From the NCBI RefSeq assembly GCF_017115165.1, contig NZ_JABXKF010000105.1, forward strand, positions 124,001 to 188,000: a stretch of DNA of 64,000 nucleotides. The letters are read 5' to 3'. The notes beneath the pieces are model-generated. The model was not told the origin of the DNA and made no database searches. It saw only the letters and a program-made list of their open reading frames with translations. The stretch is from Nostoc sp. LPT. GTDB lineage: Bacteria; Cyanobacteriota; Cyanobacteriia; Cyanobacteriales; Nostocaceae. Position 1 is the stretch's first letter. Every line of letters starts with the position of its first letter. Below, piece by piece: positions 17,780 to 26,938 of the stretch. The translations under genes were made by a program, and so were the position numbers.

Positions 17780-18592
17780 ATGAAATGGCTAAGAAAGAAG
17801 AATAAGCACCAGCCATCACTTTCATTAGAGGAACAACGAGCCGAAAAGTTGGCAGAATTAGGCGCTCAACTTTGGGCATTGCGTCAAGAACGGGGTTTAT
17901 CTCTAGAGCAAGTGGTTGCATTGACCAGGATTCCCCAACGATTATTGCAGGCGATCGAAGAAGGTAATTTAAACGATCTGCCAGAACCAGTATATATTCA
18001 GGGTTTAATCAGGCAATTTGCCGATGCACTAGGTTTGAATGGAGTAGAATTTTCTGGCACTTTTCCGGTCAGTTCTGTACAAGTTAGCCCTTTAAGTAGA
18101 GGTGATACTTCACCCCTGGCTCAACTACGTCCGATTCATCTTTACTTTCTTTACATATTACTAATAGTATGCTCTGTAAATGGGTTATCTCAGTTATTAA
18201 ATAACGCGTTACTACAAGCAAGTAATAGCCCAAACCAGCCATATCCTAAACAAAAGTCCGTTGTTAAACCAGAAATAGCTCAACTAAAAGAGTCAACGCA
18301 GGTACAACCTGTCAGCGATACCCTTAGCGGTGTCCAAAAGGGACAGGTTGTCCAGGTTGGTGTGACTTTGAAAGCCTCATCTTGGATTCGTGTAGTAGCC
18401 GATGGCAAAACCGAGTTTGAGGGTATTCTGCCAGAGGGAACTCACCGAATTTGGAAAGCCCAAGAGCAACTGACAGTGAAAACTGATAATGCTGGTGGTG
18501 TGTTAGTGAGCGTCAATCAAGAGAAAGCTAAGAAAATGGGAGAGCCAGGGAAAGAGGAAGAAGTTAGGATTGCTGCCAAGCCTAAGTTTTGA
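17780..18592 (+). CDS. RodZ-like protein: HTH, membrane helix, DUF4115
   Basis: A 270-residue bitopic membrane protein. An Xre-type helix-turn-helix with RodZ signature lies at about residues 20-90 (LRQERGLSLEQVVALTRIP), followed by a membrane helix near 120-140 (HLYFLYILLIVCSV) and an outside DUF4115 domain (VTLKASSWIRVVADGKTEFEG). RodZ links MreB to the cell envelope in rods; in filamentous cyanobacteria the role is inferred. The ATG at 17780 (MKWLRKK) has AAGGAG at 17763-17768. A GTG at 17768 overlaps that site and is unlikely. Confidence 0.85.
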   Translation: MKWLRKKNKHQPSLSLEEQRAEKLAELGAQLWALRQERGLSLEQVVALTRIPQRLLQAIEEGNLNDLPEPVYIQGLIRQFADALGLNGVEFSGTFPVSSVQVSPLSRGDTSPLAQLRPIHLYFLYILLIVCSVNGLSQLLNNALLQASNSPNQPYPKQKSVVKPEIAQLKESTQVQPVSDTLSGVQKGQVVQVGVTLKASSWIRVVADGKTEFEGILPEGTHRIWKAQEQLTVKTDNAGGVLVSVNQEKAKKMGEPGKEEEVRIAAKPKF

Positions 18593-18595
18593 AAT

Positions 18596-18752
18596 ATGGG
18601 GTATGGGGCATTGGGCATGGGGGATTGGGGATTGAAAAGAGACAGGGTAGACAAGGAAGAGAGGGAAGAACAGGAAAAGATTTATTCAATAATTCCTCTT
18701 TGTCCCCCTTGTCCCCTGCTCCCTTGCTCCCCTGCTCACTCAGCCCCACTCC
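18596..18752. repeat. Composite G-rich/C-rich intergenic repeat (copy before malQ 3' end)
   Basis: Same layout as the copy after cdsA: GGGGCATTGGGCATGGGGGA, AGAGACAGGGTAGACAAGG, a central TTATTCAATAATTCC, then CCCTTGTCCCCTGCTCCC. It separates the convergent RodZ-like and malQ genes and may act as a two-way terminator. Confidence 0.75.
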
Positions 18753-20267
18753 TCACTGGGCTTGGGCTTCCGGGGCGCGTCCATTGAGTTTGGTAAGAAC
18801 TTTCAAGCGATCGCGCAATTCGTCTGTTATCGCCCCTGCTTGATAGCGCCACTCCCAGTTCCCCTCAGCAATACTGGGAAAATTCATCCGCGCTTCGTTT
18901 CCTAATCCCAAAATATCTTGCAAGGGAATAATCGCTTGGTTGGCTATAGAACTCAAAGCTAGGCGAATCAAATCCCAGTGAATTCCATCAGGGCTGATAG
19001 AACCTAAATAAAGCAACAAGTTTTGCTTTTCCTCGTCCTCAGCTGTATTGAACCAGCCTATAGTTGTATCATTATCGTGAGTCCCGGTATAAACTACAGC
19101 ATTGTGCCGATAATTGAATGGTAAAAATGGATTAGCGGAATCAGCACTAAAGGCAAATTGCAAAATTTTCATCCCCGGAAATTCATACTTGTCTCGCAGC
19201 GCTTCTACCCCCGGTGTAATTACTCCCAAATCTTCTGCTAAGACGGGTAGCTTGCCCAACTTTTGCCTAATCACTTCAAAAAAAGCATCTCCAGGCGCTT
19301 CCACCCATTTACCATTCATCGCAGTTTGTTCACCTTGCGGCACAGCCCAATAAGCCTCGAAGCCCCGGAAGTGGTCAATGCGAATTATATCTACATAATC
19401 CAGCATTGCCTCAAAGCGCTGTACCCACCATTTAAAGTCTTGTTTTTGCAATTCCTCCCAGTTGTAAACCGGGTTGCCCCACAATTGACCGGTGGCGCTA
19501 AAGTAATCTGGTGGGACTCCTGCCATTTGGGCGGCAGCTCCTGTCTGTTCATCTAGACAAAAGATGTTGGGATGCGCCCACACATCAGCACTATCATGAG
19601 CTACATAGATGGGGATATCGCCGATAATGTCAATCCCGCGCATATTAGCGTAGCTTTTAAGCTCTGACCACTGGCGGAAAAACTCAAATTGGACAAACTT
19701 GTAATAAAAAATCTCTCCATTGAGCTGCTCCTGTACTTGCTCCATTGCTTGTGGATCCCGCTTGACAAGTTCTGACGGCCATGTATGCCAGTTTGCATTC
19801 TCGTTGGCATCTTTCAACGCCATAAATAAGGCGTAATTATCTAGCCAATAGGCTTTGCTGTCGCAAAAACCTTCAAACTCTTTTTGTTGGATGGGTGTGG
19901 CATTCACTCTAAAATGTTCATAGGCTTTTTTGAGTAGCCCAATCTTAATCGGCACAACCTTCTCGAAATCTACCTTTTCTTCCGGAAATCCCGGTAAATT
20001 AGCAAAGTCTTCTTCTGTTAGCAAACCCTCATCTCGCAGTTTTTCTGGGCTAATCAGCAGGGGACTTCCCGCCATTGCCGAGTAGCACATATACGGAGAA
20101 TTGCCGTATCCAGTGGGGCCCAAAGGTAAAACTTGCCAATATTGTTGATGGCTTTCTTTAAGAAAATCGATGAAGCGATAAGCTTCTAAGCCTAAATCCC
20201 CAATGCCAAATCGACTGGGAAAGGAGGTAGGATGCAGCAAAATACCACTTGATCTAGGAAAAGGCAT
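18753..20267 (-). CDS. malQ: 4-alpha-glucanotransferase (amylomaltase)
   Basis: A GH77 enzyme that transfers alpha-1,4-glucan segments in glycogen and maltodextrin turnover. Its 504 residues are the usual length for the bacterial short form. It starts MPFPRSSGILLHPTSFPSRFG. Conserved motifs include PLGPTGYGNSPYM, the nucleophile region RIDHFRGFEAYW, LAEDLGVITPGV and YTGTHDNDTTIGW, with the three catalytic acids in place. The last residues run to the edge of a dispersed repeat. Confidence 0.96.
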   Translation of the reverse strand: MPFPRSSGILLHPTSFPSRFGIGDLGLEAYRFIDFLKESHQQYWQVLPLGPTGYGNSPYMCYSAMAGSPLLISPEKLRDEGLLTEEDFANLPGFPEEKVDFEKVVPIKIGLLKKAYEHFRVNATPIQQKEFEGFCDSKAYWLDNYALFMALKDANENANWHTWPSELVKRDPQAMEQVQEQLNGEIFYYKFVQFEFFRQWSELKSYANMRGIDIIGDIPIYVAHDSADVWAHPNIFCLDEQTGAAAQMAGVPPDYFSATGQLWGNPVYNWEELQKQDFKWWVQRFEAMLDYVDIIRIDHFRGFEAYWAVPQGEQTAMNGKWVEAPGDAFFEVIRQKLGKLPVLAEDLGVITPGVEALRDKYEFPGMKILQFAFSADSANPFLPFNYRHNAVVYTGTHDNDTTIGWFNTAEDEEKQNLLLYLGSISPDGIHWDLIRLALSSIANQAIIPLQDILGLGNEARMNFPSIAEGNWEWRYQAGAITDELRDRLKVLTKLNGRAPEAQAQ

Positions 20268-20340
20268 AAGTAATCTGAATTATGGGAGGAAGCTATTGTC
20301 TGAACGACACGCTAGGCGATCGCATCGAATCTATCACAGA

Positions 20341-20434
20341 ACAGTATTCGATTATCAGTTATCAGTTGTCACAGAGCTAACAAATACAGTTAACTATTAA
20401 CTGTAGTTAACTATTAACTGTTCACTGTTAACAG
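20341..20434. repeat. AT-rich direct and inverted repeats (AACTATTAACTG)
   Basis: Repeated AGTTAACTATTAACTG and related units (GTTAACTATTAACTGTTCACTGTTAAC) precede the NUDIX gene and overlap its upstream region. They are of the STRR type and can fold locally. Effect on expression unknown. Confidence 0.6.
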
Positions 20435-20437
20435 ATT

Positions 20438-20869
20438 ATGACTTACCGAAATCCTACACCGACAGTTGATATCATCATTGAACTCGTAGATCGACCTCAT
20501 CGGCCAATAGTGTTAATTGAAAGACATAATCTACCCTTAGGTTGGGCTATTCCTGGTGGGTTTGTAGATTATGGGGAAGCGGTGGAAGTGGCAGCACGGC
20601 GGGAAGCTCAGGAAGAAACGGGTTTACAGGTGGAGTTGGTTGAACAATTACTAGTGTATTCTGACCCCGATCGCGATCCCCGTCAGCATACGATTAGTAT
20701 TGTGTTTTTGGCAACGGCGACGGGGGAACCGGTGGCTGGAGATGATGCTAAGGGTGTAGGCATTTTTGAGTATTGGTGTGTTCCTGGTAATTTATGTTTT
20801 GACCACGATCGCATTTTGCGGGATTATTGGCGATATCGGCATTATGGGATACGTGCGAGGTTGGGGTAA
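20438..20869 (+). CDS. NUDIX hydrolase
   Basis: A 143-residue NUDIX hydrolase that cleaves a nucleoside diphosphate linked to another moiety. The Nudix box is readable as [23 protein letters not shown] (residues about 41-63), with the catalytic REAQEETG helix. The N-terminus ([21 protein letters not shown]) resembles ADP-ribose pyrophosphatase-type members. The substrate is not established. It is divergent from malQ. Confidence 0.88.
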   Translation: MTYRNPTPTVDIIIELVDRPHRPIVLIERHNLPLGWAIPGGFVDYGEAVEVAARREAQEETGLQVELVEQLLVYSDPDRDPRQHTISIVFLATATGEPVAGDDAKGVGIFEYWCVPGNLCFDHDRILRDYWRYRHYGIRARLG

Positions 20870-20876
20870 GAGGGAC

Positions 20877-20915
20877 GAACCGCAAAGGCGCAAAGGGCGC
20901 AGAGAGAAGAGGGGA
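20877..20915. repeat. GAACCGCAAAGGCGCAAAGGGCGC-type dispersed repeat
   Basis: The purine-rich motif GGCGCAAAGGGCGCAGAGAG following the NUDIX gene is a short dispersed sequence common in cyanobacterial intergenic DNA; a related piece is at about 41720-41740. No coding function. Confidence 0.45.
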
Positions 20916-20979
20916 GAAGAATATCTGTGACACAAAGTTTTTGTGATTATACTGTGTCAGTGGTATTTAAAGGTGAATT

Positions 20980-22290
20980 ATGGATGCTGAGACACTGTTG
21001 GAGAAATACGCCGAAGGACAAAGGCAATTTCACAACGAGAATCTTAGAGGAGTAGACCTCAAATATGCAAATCTGAGTGGAATAGACCTAACAGGTGCAG
21101 ATTTGACGGGTGTAGATTTAAATGATGCGAACCTGAGCAAAGCATTACTTAAAAATGCAAACTTCACTAGAGCTTCTCTAACAGGTGCAAATTTGAGTGA
21201 GTTGGGCGAAAGTTCTAGTTTAAATTTGAGTTGGGCAGACCTAAGTAGTGCTGACTTGAGTGGAGCAAAACTAAGTAGCGCTAACTTTAGTAACGCTAAT
21301 CTGGATAATGCCAACTTGAGTAAAGCATACTTGAATAGCGCTAACTTTAGTAATGCCAATCTAGATAACGCTAACTTGAGTGATGCGACACTCACTTCTG
21401 CAAACTTAACCGACGCATCCTTAAATGAAGCAAAAGTCGTTAGAGCTAACCTTACTAGTGCTGATTTAAGTAAAGCTAACTTGTTTGCAGCTGATTTGAG
21501 TCAAGCAAACTTAGCTCAAGTGATACTCAAAAGTGCTAATTTGCAGGAAGCCAAAATTCGAGGTGTTAATTTATCTCAAAAGGATTTGTCAGGTATGAAT
21601 CTGACTCAGGCTGATCTAGGTGCAGCAAATCTTATCGGTGTAAATTTCAGAAAAGCCTGCCTTGAGGGGACAAATTTAGAGAAAGCAGAACTACAAAAAG
21701 TAGATTTGATCAACGCGAATCTGAAAGAGGCAAAGCTGAAGAAGGTAGATTTAACTGGGGCAAATATATATGGGGCAACCTTTAAAGATGCTGACCTGAC
21801 TGGTGCGATAATGCCAGATGGAGAAGTCTACAAACCGATCGCAGCTGAAGCAGAAATCGGTAAACAGGAAACATCGTTAGAGAAAGTAATATCTATGACT
21901 CGTAAAGTAATTAATACTGATAACGCACCCGCACCAGTCGGCCCTTATAATCAAGCGATCGCAGCTTCAGGTCAATTTGTATTCATCGCTGGACAAATTG
22001 CCATCGATCCCCGCCTTGGTGATGTCGTCTACACTGATGATGTTAAAAAACAAACTGAGCAAGTATTAGCTAATCTTGAAGCCATCCTCACAGCAGCCGG
22101 AGCGACTTTTCAAGATGTGGTAAAAACCACTGTATTTTTAGCTGATATGAATGATTTCGCGGCGGTGAATGCCGTTTATGCTAAATATTTCCCGGAAGAT
22201 ACAGCCCCAGCGCGAGCTTGTGTCCAAGTATCGCGCTTACCTAAAGATGTGTTGGTAGAGATTGATGCGATCGCTGTGATTAGCGGTTAG
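20980..22290 (+). CDS. Pentapeptide-repeat protein fused to a RidA (YjgF/UK114) domain
   Basis: A 436-residue continuous frame. Residues about 20-285 are pentapeptide repeats (A[N/D]LS-type units such as ANLDN and ADLSG) forming a predicted right-handed beta-helix. Residues about 306-436 form a complete RidA domain starting [20 protein letters not shown], with the family Arg in the segment [12 protein letters not shown] and ending VEIDAIAV. RidA deaminates reactive enamine/imine intermediates from PLP enzymes. An internal ATG at 21895 opens the RidA part, so a separate RidA product may also be made. The stop at 22290 overlaps the ribosome-binding site of the next gene. Confidence 0.88.
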   Translation: MDAETLLEKYAEGQRQFHNENLRGVDLKYANLSGIDLTGADLTGVDLNDANLSKALLKNANFTRASLTGANLSELGESSSLNLSWADLSSADLSGAKLSSANFSNANLDNANLSKAYLNSANFSNANLDNANLSDATLTSANLTDASLNEAKVVRANLTSADLSKANLFAADLSQANLAQVILKSANLQEAKIRGVNLSQKDLSGMNLTQADLGAANLIGVNFRKACLEGTNLEKAELQKVDLINANLKEAKLKKVDLTGANIYGATFKDADLTGAIMPDGEVYKPIAAEAEIGKQETSLEKVISMTRKVINTDNAPAPVGPYNQAIAASGQFVFIAGQIAIDPRLGDVVYTDDVKKQTEQVLANLEAILTAAGATFQDVVKTTVFLADMNDFAAVNAVYAKYFPEDTAPARACVQVSRLPKDVLVEIDAIAVISG

Positions 22291-22303
22291 GAGAAATAGA
22301 ATA

Positions 22304-22558
22304 ATGAGCAAAATTTTAACGGTTACATTTGATGGTTCTGTTTTGCGACCAGATATTCCACCTGATTTAGAACCAAACAAACGCTATGTGATTACCATTG
22401 TTACTGAGGAAATTAACTCATCTCAAATTAAAGTGGCTGATGCGTGGGATGTATTAGAAGATTTAACTGGAACAGTTGATGCACCCGAAGATTGGGCAAG
22501 TCAACATGACCATTACCTGTATGGCATACCAAAACGTCAGCCTGAAATTAACACATGA
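22304..22558 (+). CDS. Putative antitoxin of a PIN-type pair
   Basis: An 84-residue protein beginning MSKILTVTFDGSVLRPD, with predicted short beta-strands followed by an acidic, tryptophan-containing tail. This is the pattern of small antitoxin-like proteins preceding PIN genes in cyanobacteria. It overlaps the next gene by the classic ATGA (22555-22558), the usual antitoxin-toxin coupling. AGGAGA at 22289-22294 serves as ribosome-binding site and overlaps the RidA stop, so all three genes may form one operon. Assignment is by context and size. Confidence 0.7.
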   Translation: MSKILTVTFDGSVLRPDIPPDLEPNKRYVITIVTEEINSSQIKVADAWDVLEDLTGTVDAPEDWASQHDHYLYGIPKRQPEINT

Positions 22559-22977
22559 CAGGTGAGCGAATATTTTTAGACACTGTTTTTATCCAAGCGT
22601 TACTGAATGCACGCGATCAATACCATATCAACGCAAAAATACTGCTACCACGTGTCCGAAATGCTGTAGAAGTATGGGTGACTAAAGCTGTTTTAATCGA
22701 AGTTGGTAATGCTTTGAGTGCTTTTAATCGCACAGCTGCGATGCAGTTTATCCAACAGTGCTATCAAACGCCAAATATGTATATTGTGAGTCTAGACACA
22801 CCACTGTTCAACTATGCTTTACAACTTTATCAGTCTCGTCTAGACAAAACCTGGGGGCTAACTGATTGTATTTCGTTTATTGTCATGCAAGATCAGGGCT
22901 TAATCATTGCAGCAACGGCCGATCAACACTTTGTCCAAGCAGGTTATCGGGCACTTTTGCTGGAAACAGAAGCTTGA
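22555..22977 (+). CDS. PIN-domain ribonuclease, VapC-like toxin
   Basis: A 140-residue PIN-domain protein, expected to cut RNA with Mg2+/Mn2+. The acidic residues are in place: Asp in FLDTVFIQALL near residue 9, Glu in KAVLIEVGNALSAF, Asp in WGLTDCISFIVMQ, and a final Asp in ATADQHFVQAGY. It starts inside the preceding antitoxin gene by a 4-bp overlap. Together they look like a complete type II toxin-antitoxin pair. The RNA target is unknown. Confidence 0.85.
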   Translation: MTGERIFLDTVFIQALLNARDQYHINAKILLPRVRNAVEVWVTKAVLIEVGNALSAFNRTAAMQFIQQCYQTPNMYIVSLDTPLFNYALQLYQSRLDKTWGLTDCISFIVMQDQGLIIAATADQHFVQAGYRALLLETEA

Positions 22978-23124
22978 GTTATCATTACTTGAAAAATTAG
23001 AACTTTAACAGCAGAGTTGGGAATTGGCAATTGCAAGTATTTTTGAGTGTTCCCCTCTGATAAATGCGATCGCCTTTATAACTTTGGGAATACTGAAATT
23101 AAGTACCCTAAAGGAGTATTAAAA

Positions 23125-23598
23125 ATGGCAGAAAATCGCATCAGTGCCAGCCTAGCCCCAGCAGATAAGGAAGTGGTCATGCAAGCGATCGCTACAATTA
23201 GAGAAAAGTTACCGTTTTTGGTAGATTTGACCCCTGAAGAGCGGCGAACGATGCTGAAGATGGGAGATAAAAGTCGGGCTTTTGTAAGCAAAGCTTTAGA
23301 AGTGGCGACACAGAACCCTAACTTTTTGCCCCGTTCTTTTGATTTAGAAGAGATGCGCCGAGATTTGGAAATATATGAGGACTTGTATCCGGTGCTGTTG
23401 TCTTTAACTCAACTGCAAGAATTGGTGGATGATACCTGTATAGCCTCTGCTAGCGAAGCTTACGCAGCAGCATTAGCAGTTTATAGCTATGCCAAAGCTA
23501 GCGGTGATGTCGCAGGTTTGGATGCAGTAATTGATGAGATGGGACGCAGGTTTAACCGCCGTTCTAAGAAAAAGAAACCCGAAGTCTCAGTTAGCTAA
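23125..23598 (+). CDS. Conserved hypothetical helical protein, paralogue of the 57.9-kb gene
   Basis: A 157-residue soluble protein, mostly helical by eye (MAENRISASLAPADKEVVMQ, then LPFLVDLTPEERR and KSRAFVSKALEVATQNPNF). The start is ATG 23125, with AAGGAG at 23111-23116. The open frame upstream to 23047 is not supported. A close paralogue lies at 57897-58364 on the minus strand, and both have a 21-bp tandem repeat array just downstream. I do not recognise a function. Confidence 0.8.
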   Translation: MAENRISASLAPADKEVVMQAIATIREKLPFLVDLTPEERRTMLKMGDKSRAFVSKALEVATQNPNFLPRSFDLEEMRRDLEIYEDLYPVLLSLTQLQELVDDTCIASASEAYAAALAVYSYAKASGDVAGLDAVIDEMGRRFNRRSKKKKPEVSVS

Positions 23599-23654
23599 AG
23601 TTTAAAATAGGCGATCGCAGCAGTTATTAAATAGGTACAATGAGCGTTCTTTGT

Positions 23655-23680
23655 AGGGGCATAATAATGTTATGCCCCTT
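23655..23680 (+). terminator. Hairpin terminator
   Basis: AGGGGCATAA and TTATGCCCCTTT form a perfect stem around a five-base loop, followed by T residues, 57 bp after the hypothetical gene. Confidence 0.65.
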
Positions 23681-23796
23681 TCGCGTCTTGAATCTAAAGA
23701 TTTTTGAAACTTGCACAAGCAAGTTTTGTCTGTATAGCCGCAACTTCTTTAGCGCATCTCGTTTATCTAAAATACACTTTGACCTCACTTCCATTC

Positions 23797-23870
23797 CTCT
23801 CCCCTACAAGGGGAGAGGCTTTAAATCTTACTCCCCAACGCTAGTAGGGAAGGGGCTAGGGGTTAGGTCT
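23797..23870. repeat. CCTCTCCCCTACAAGGGGAGAGG palindromic intergenic repeat
   Basis: A near-perfect palindrome is followed by CTAGTAGGGAAGGGGCTAGGG. It is one of the short dispersed palindromes of cyanobacterial intergenic DNA. It lies between the helical-protein gene and the 21-bp array; the gene-free stretch here runs from 23599 to 24244. Confidence 0.6.
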
Positions 23871-23917
23871 ATATTAGACTCCACCGAGAAGCACTAAGTC
23901 GCCAGGACATTTTTCAG

Positions 23918-24148
23918 CCTCAGAAGGTCAACGTCGAGCCTCAGAAGGTCAACATTGAACCTCAGAAGGTCAACATTGAGCCTCAGAAGGTCAACATTGA
24001 GCCTCAGAAGGTCAACATCGAGCTTCAGAAGGTCAACATTGAACCTCAAAAGGTCAACATTGAACCTCAGAAGGTCAACATTGAGCTTCAGAAGGTCAAC
24101 ATCGAGCCTCAGAAGGTCAATATTGAGCTTCAGAAGGTCAATATATAT
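23918..24148. repeat. 21-bp tandem repeat array A, about 11 units
   Basis: Eleven head-to-tail units of 21 bp, consensus CCTCAGAAGGTCAACATTGA plus G, with few substitutions and no length change. Two of three forward frames stay open, which creates spurious heptapeptide ORFs. Each unit carries TCAAcaTTGA, and each junction carries TGAGcCTCA, two small palindromes alternating along the array. It ends 96 bp before the STAND gene at 24245. The same array and the same following leader precede the paralogous gene at 31255. Confidence 0.92.
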
Positions 24149-24244
24149 AAAATTACCTAAAAAAAAATTAATAAATTCTGAAATATAGAGTGTGTATTTA
24201 GTAGTTATTCTGTAAGCATTAGCACCTTAAAATTTAATTTTGTA

Positions 24245-26914
24245 ATGAACCCATATAACAAGCCCAGGAATCTACAAGATATTATTAAGCAACGTCAGCA
24301 ATTAGGTTTTGTGGGTCGTGAAGACCAAACCAATCAATTTCGCCAAAATCTGGCATTGCATGTAGAAGACGATCGCCGTCATTTTTTGTATAACATTTGG
24401 GGTGAAGGCGGGGTTGGTAAAAGCACACTTGTACGACAGTTTCGCAAAATTGCTGAAGAAGCAAAAAATATTACGGCTTATATAGATGAAGCTGAAAAAA
24501 CTGTCCCAGAAATTATGGGTCGTCTAGCTGAAGACTTGGAACGGCAAGGTCACAAATTGCCGCAGTTTACAGAACGCTACAAAGTTTACCGTCAAAAGCG
24601 CCAAGAATTAGAAACTGATCCAGAAGCTCCTCAAGGCTTTTCGGCTTTTGTAGGCAAAACTGTAGTTAAAACTGGTGTGCGTCTGGCGCGTCGAGTTCCC
24701 ATTGGCGGTGCTGTCTTTGACTTTGTAGATGAGGATGCTTTGGCTACCCAAGCCGGAGAATGGGCATCTTATGTTGCAAAGAAAATAACAAATAAAGATG
24801 AGGTGCGCTTAGTTCAAGAACCTGTAGAAATCCTAACCCCGCTATTTTTGCAAGATATTTTTAAAATTGCCGATAAAACTGCTGTTGTTTTGTTTTTTGA
24901 TACTTATGAACGCACTGGGGAATTCCTAGATAACTGGCTACGAGAAATTTTGGAGGGTCGCCACGGTGAAGTGTCTCTCAATATATTGATAACCATCGCC
25001 GGTCGCCAGGAATTAGATAAAAATTATTGGGCACCTTACGAGGGGTTAATTGTTCGTTTCCCTCTGGAAGCCTTTACAGAAGAAGAAGCCCAACAATATC
25101 TAACTCGCAAAGGCATTACAGACAATCGCATTATTGAAGTGATTTTGCGCCTTTCTGGAAATTTGCCGTTGCTGATGGGAATGCTAGCAGATGCTCATCC
25201 CAATGACCCTAACCAAGTAGTTGAGCCTAGCAGCAGTGCTGTACAATGCTTTTTAAAATGGATTGATGACCCCAAGCGGCGACAAGTTGCTCTCGATGCT
25301 GCCATTCCTGGGTGCTTGAATCGAGATGTTATAGCCAAATTAAGAGGAGAACAAGAAGCTGATGAGCTATTTACTTGGCTGAAAGAAACATCCTTTGTCA
25401 ATGAACGCTCTGATGGCTGGGCTTATCATGATATCGTTAAAACCCAAATGTTACGCCACAAGCGCCTTTCATCGCCGCAAGGTTGGGCTGACATACATGG
25501 TAAGTTAGCAGACTATTATGACAGCCTGCGGAACGATCTGCAATTGGACGAAGAAAATAAACAGCGCCATCCTAGCTGGCAAAGTCACACATTAAACGTG
25601 TTGTACCACAACTTATGTCAGTCACCGCAAAGGAATTTATCTGTATCTCTCAATGAATTTCTTGCTGCACTCAAAAATAAACGCAAATTTGCCCAACAAT
25701 ATGCAGAAACGATGCTTCAGGCTGGTAAAGATGCGGATTCCTCTGAAGTTCAGCGTTGGGGTGAGCAACTAGCTAGTGGGTTAAAAGCTTATGAGGAGAA
25801 CCTTTATCAACTTACATTAGAAATGTTTACCGCAGTCCTACAAAATTCTAGGATTGAAGTTAAATGGCAACCAATTGCTCTAGGTTGGCGCGGTCAAACT
25901 TACCGCTTAATGAAGCGTTACCCAGAAGCCTTACAAGATATTGATCGCGCAATTGAACTTAACCCCAAACTTGACTGGGCGATCGCACGTCGCGGTGAAA
26001 CTTATCACTCAATGAAGCGTTACCCAGAAGCCCTACAAGACTTTGACCGCGCAATTGAACTTAACCCCAAATATGACTGGGCGATCGCACTTCGTGGTCT
26101 AACTTTCTGCTTAATGGAGCGTTACCCAGAAGCCCTAGAAGATATTGACCGCGCAATTGAACTTAACCCCAAACTTGACTGGTCGATCGCACATCGCGGT
26201 CTAACTTATCACTCAATGAAGCGTTACCCAGAAGCCTTACAAGATTTTGACCGCGCGATTGAACTTAACCCCAAACTTGACTGGGCGATCGCAAGTCGCG
26301 GTGAAACTTATCGCTTAATGGAGCGTTACCCAGAAGCCCTACAAGATTTTGACCGCGCGATTGAACTTAACCCCAAACTTGACTGGGCGATCGCAAGTCG
26401 CGGTGAAACTTATCGCTTAATGGAGCGTTACCCAGAAGCCCTACAAGATTTTGACCGCGCGATTGAACTTAACCCCAAACTTGACTGGGCGATCGCACGT
26501 CGCGGTCAAACTTACCTGATGCTTAAGCTATATAATGAGGCTCTCGCAGATTTCAACCGCGCTATTAACTTAGATTCTGACAGTAATTGGAGATTGTATA
26601 ATCGTGCTTTAGCCTACCAAGCCCTTAACCAACCAGATAAAGCATGGGCTGACCTATCACTTGCCATCAAGCTTGCTAAACAGCATTACGAAAAAGATGC
26701 TAAAGACTGGTCTAATACCTTTAACTTAGCCCTTTACTATTTAGCTGCTCAATATCATCAACCAGCAGAGCGGTTATATCTCCATGTTTTATCTCAAGGT
26801 GCTTCCTCAGAATCTATTCGTGAAGCTATCCAAGACCTAAATGACTTTTTAACCGTGTTCCCTGACCATATGCAGGCTACATCCATACGACGGTTGTTGC
26901 ATTCTCTAACTTAG
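24245..26914 (+). CDS. STAND-type P-loop ATPase with TPR repeats (STAND-1)
   Basis: An 889-residue protein. After an N-terminal segment with FVGRED (residues 22-27) comes the Walker A GEGGVGKST at about 53-61 and a Walker B-like VVLFFDTYER near 217. Helical ARC/winged-helix-like regions follow (SGNLPLLMGMLAD; LKETSFVNERSDGW). Eight tetratricopeptide repeats at about 553-830 are nearly identical 34-residue units (YPEALQDFDRAIELNPK). STAND proteins act as ATP-dependent switches that oligomerise on ligand binding, in signalling or antiviral defence. No N-terminal effector is visible. It is preceded by array A and a conserved leader. Confidence 0.85.
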   Translation: MNPYNKPRNLQDIIKQRQQLGFVGREDQTNQFRQNLALHVEDDRRHFLYNIWGEGGVGKSTLVRQFRKIAEEAKNITAYIDEAEKTVPEIMGRLAEDLERQGHKLPQFTERYKVYRQKRQELETDPEAPQGFSAFVGKTVVKTGVRLARRVPIGGAVFDFVDEDALATQAGEWASYVAKKITNKDEVRLVQEPVEILTPLFLQDIFKIADKTAVVLFFDTYERTGEFLDNWLREILEGRHGEVSLNILITIAGRQELDKNYWAPYEGLIVRFPLEAFTEEEAQQYLTRKGITDNRIIEVILRLSGNLPLLMGMLADAHPNDPNQVVEPSSSAVQCFLKWIDDPKRRQVALDAAIPGCLNRDVIAKLRGEQEADELFTWLKETSFVNERSDGWAYHDIVKTQMLRHKRLSSPQGWADIHGKLADYYDSLRNDLQLDEENKQRHPSWQSHTLNVLYHNLCQSPQRNLSVSLNEFLAALKNKRKFAQQYAETMLQAGKDADSSEVQRWGEQLASGLKAYEENLYQLTLEMFTAVLQNSRIEVKWQPIALGWRGQTYRLMKRYPEALQDIDRAIELNPKLDWAIARRGETYHSMKRYPEALQDFDRAIELNPKYDWAIALRGLTFCLMERYPEALEDIDRAIELNPKLDWSIAHRGLTYHSMKRYPEALQDFDRAIELNPKLDWAIASRGETYRLMERYPEALQDFDRAIELNPKLDWAIASRGETYRLMERYPEALQDFDRAIELNPKLDWAIARRGQTYLMLKLYNEALADFNRAINLDSDSNWRLYNRALAYQALNQPDKAWADLSLAIKLAKQHYEKDAKDWSNTFNLALYYLAAQYHQPAERLYLHVLSQGASSESIREAIQDLNDFLTVFPDHMQATSIRRLLHSLT
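25900..26512. repeat. 102-bp tandem repeats encoding TPR units
   Basis: Six head-to-tail 102-bp units within STAND-1 are nearly identical in DNA; two neighbouring units (about 26290-26500) look identical over nearly their whole length. Most contain a GCGATCGC or GATCGC site at the same place. The paralogue at 31255 has lost this block. Confidence 0.8.
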
Positions 26915-26938
26915 GTCATGTAATTTCCACTAGAAATA

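Noticed and set aside
21030-21395. Minus-strand frame opposite the RidA fusion gene
   Set aside because: Antisense shadow of pentapeptide repeats (leucine/alanine/lysine-rich), no start signal.
23918-24148. CRISPR array interpretation of the 21-bp repeats
   Set aside because: The units are contiguous with no spacers and no cas genes are present.
23955-24188. Open frame of heptapeptide repeats (LRRSTLS)
   Set aside because: It is the reading of the 21-bp array; more than one frame is open and there is no ribosome-binding site.
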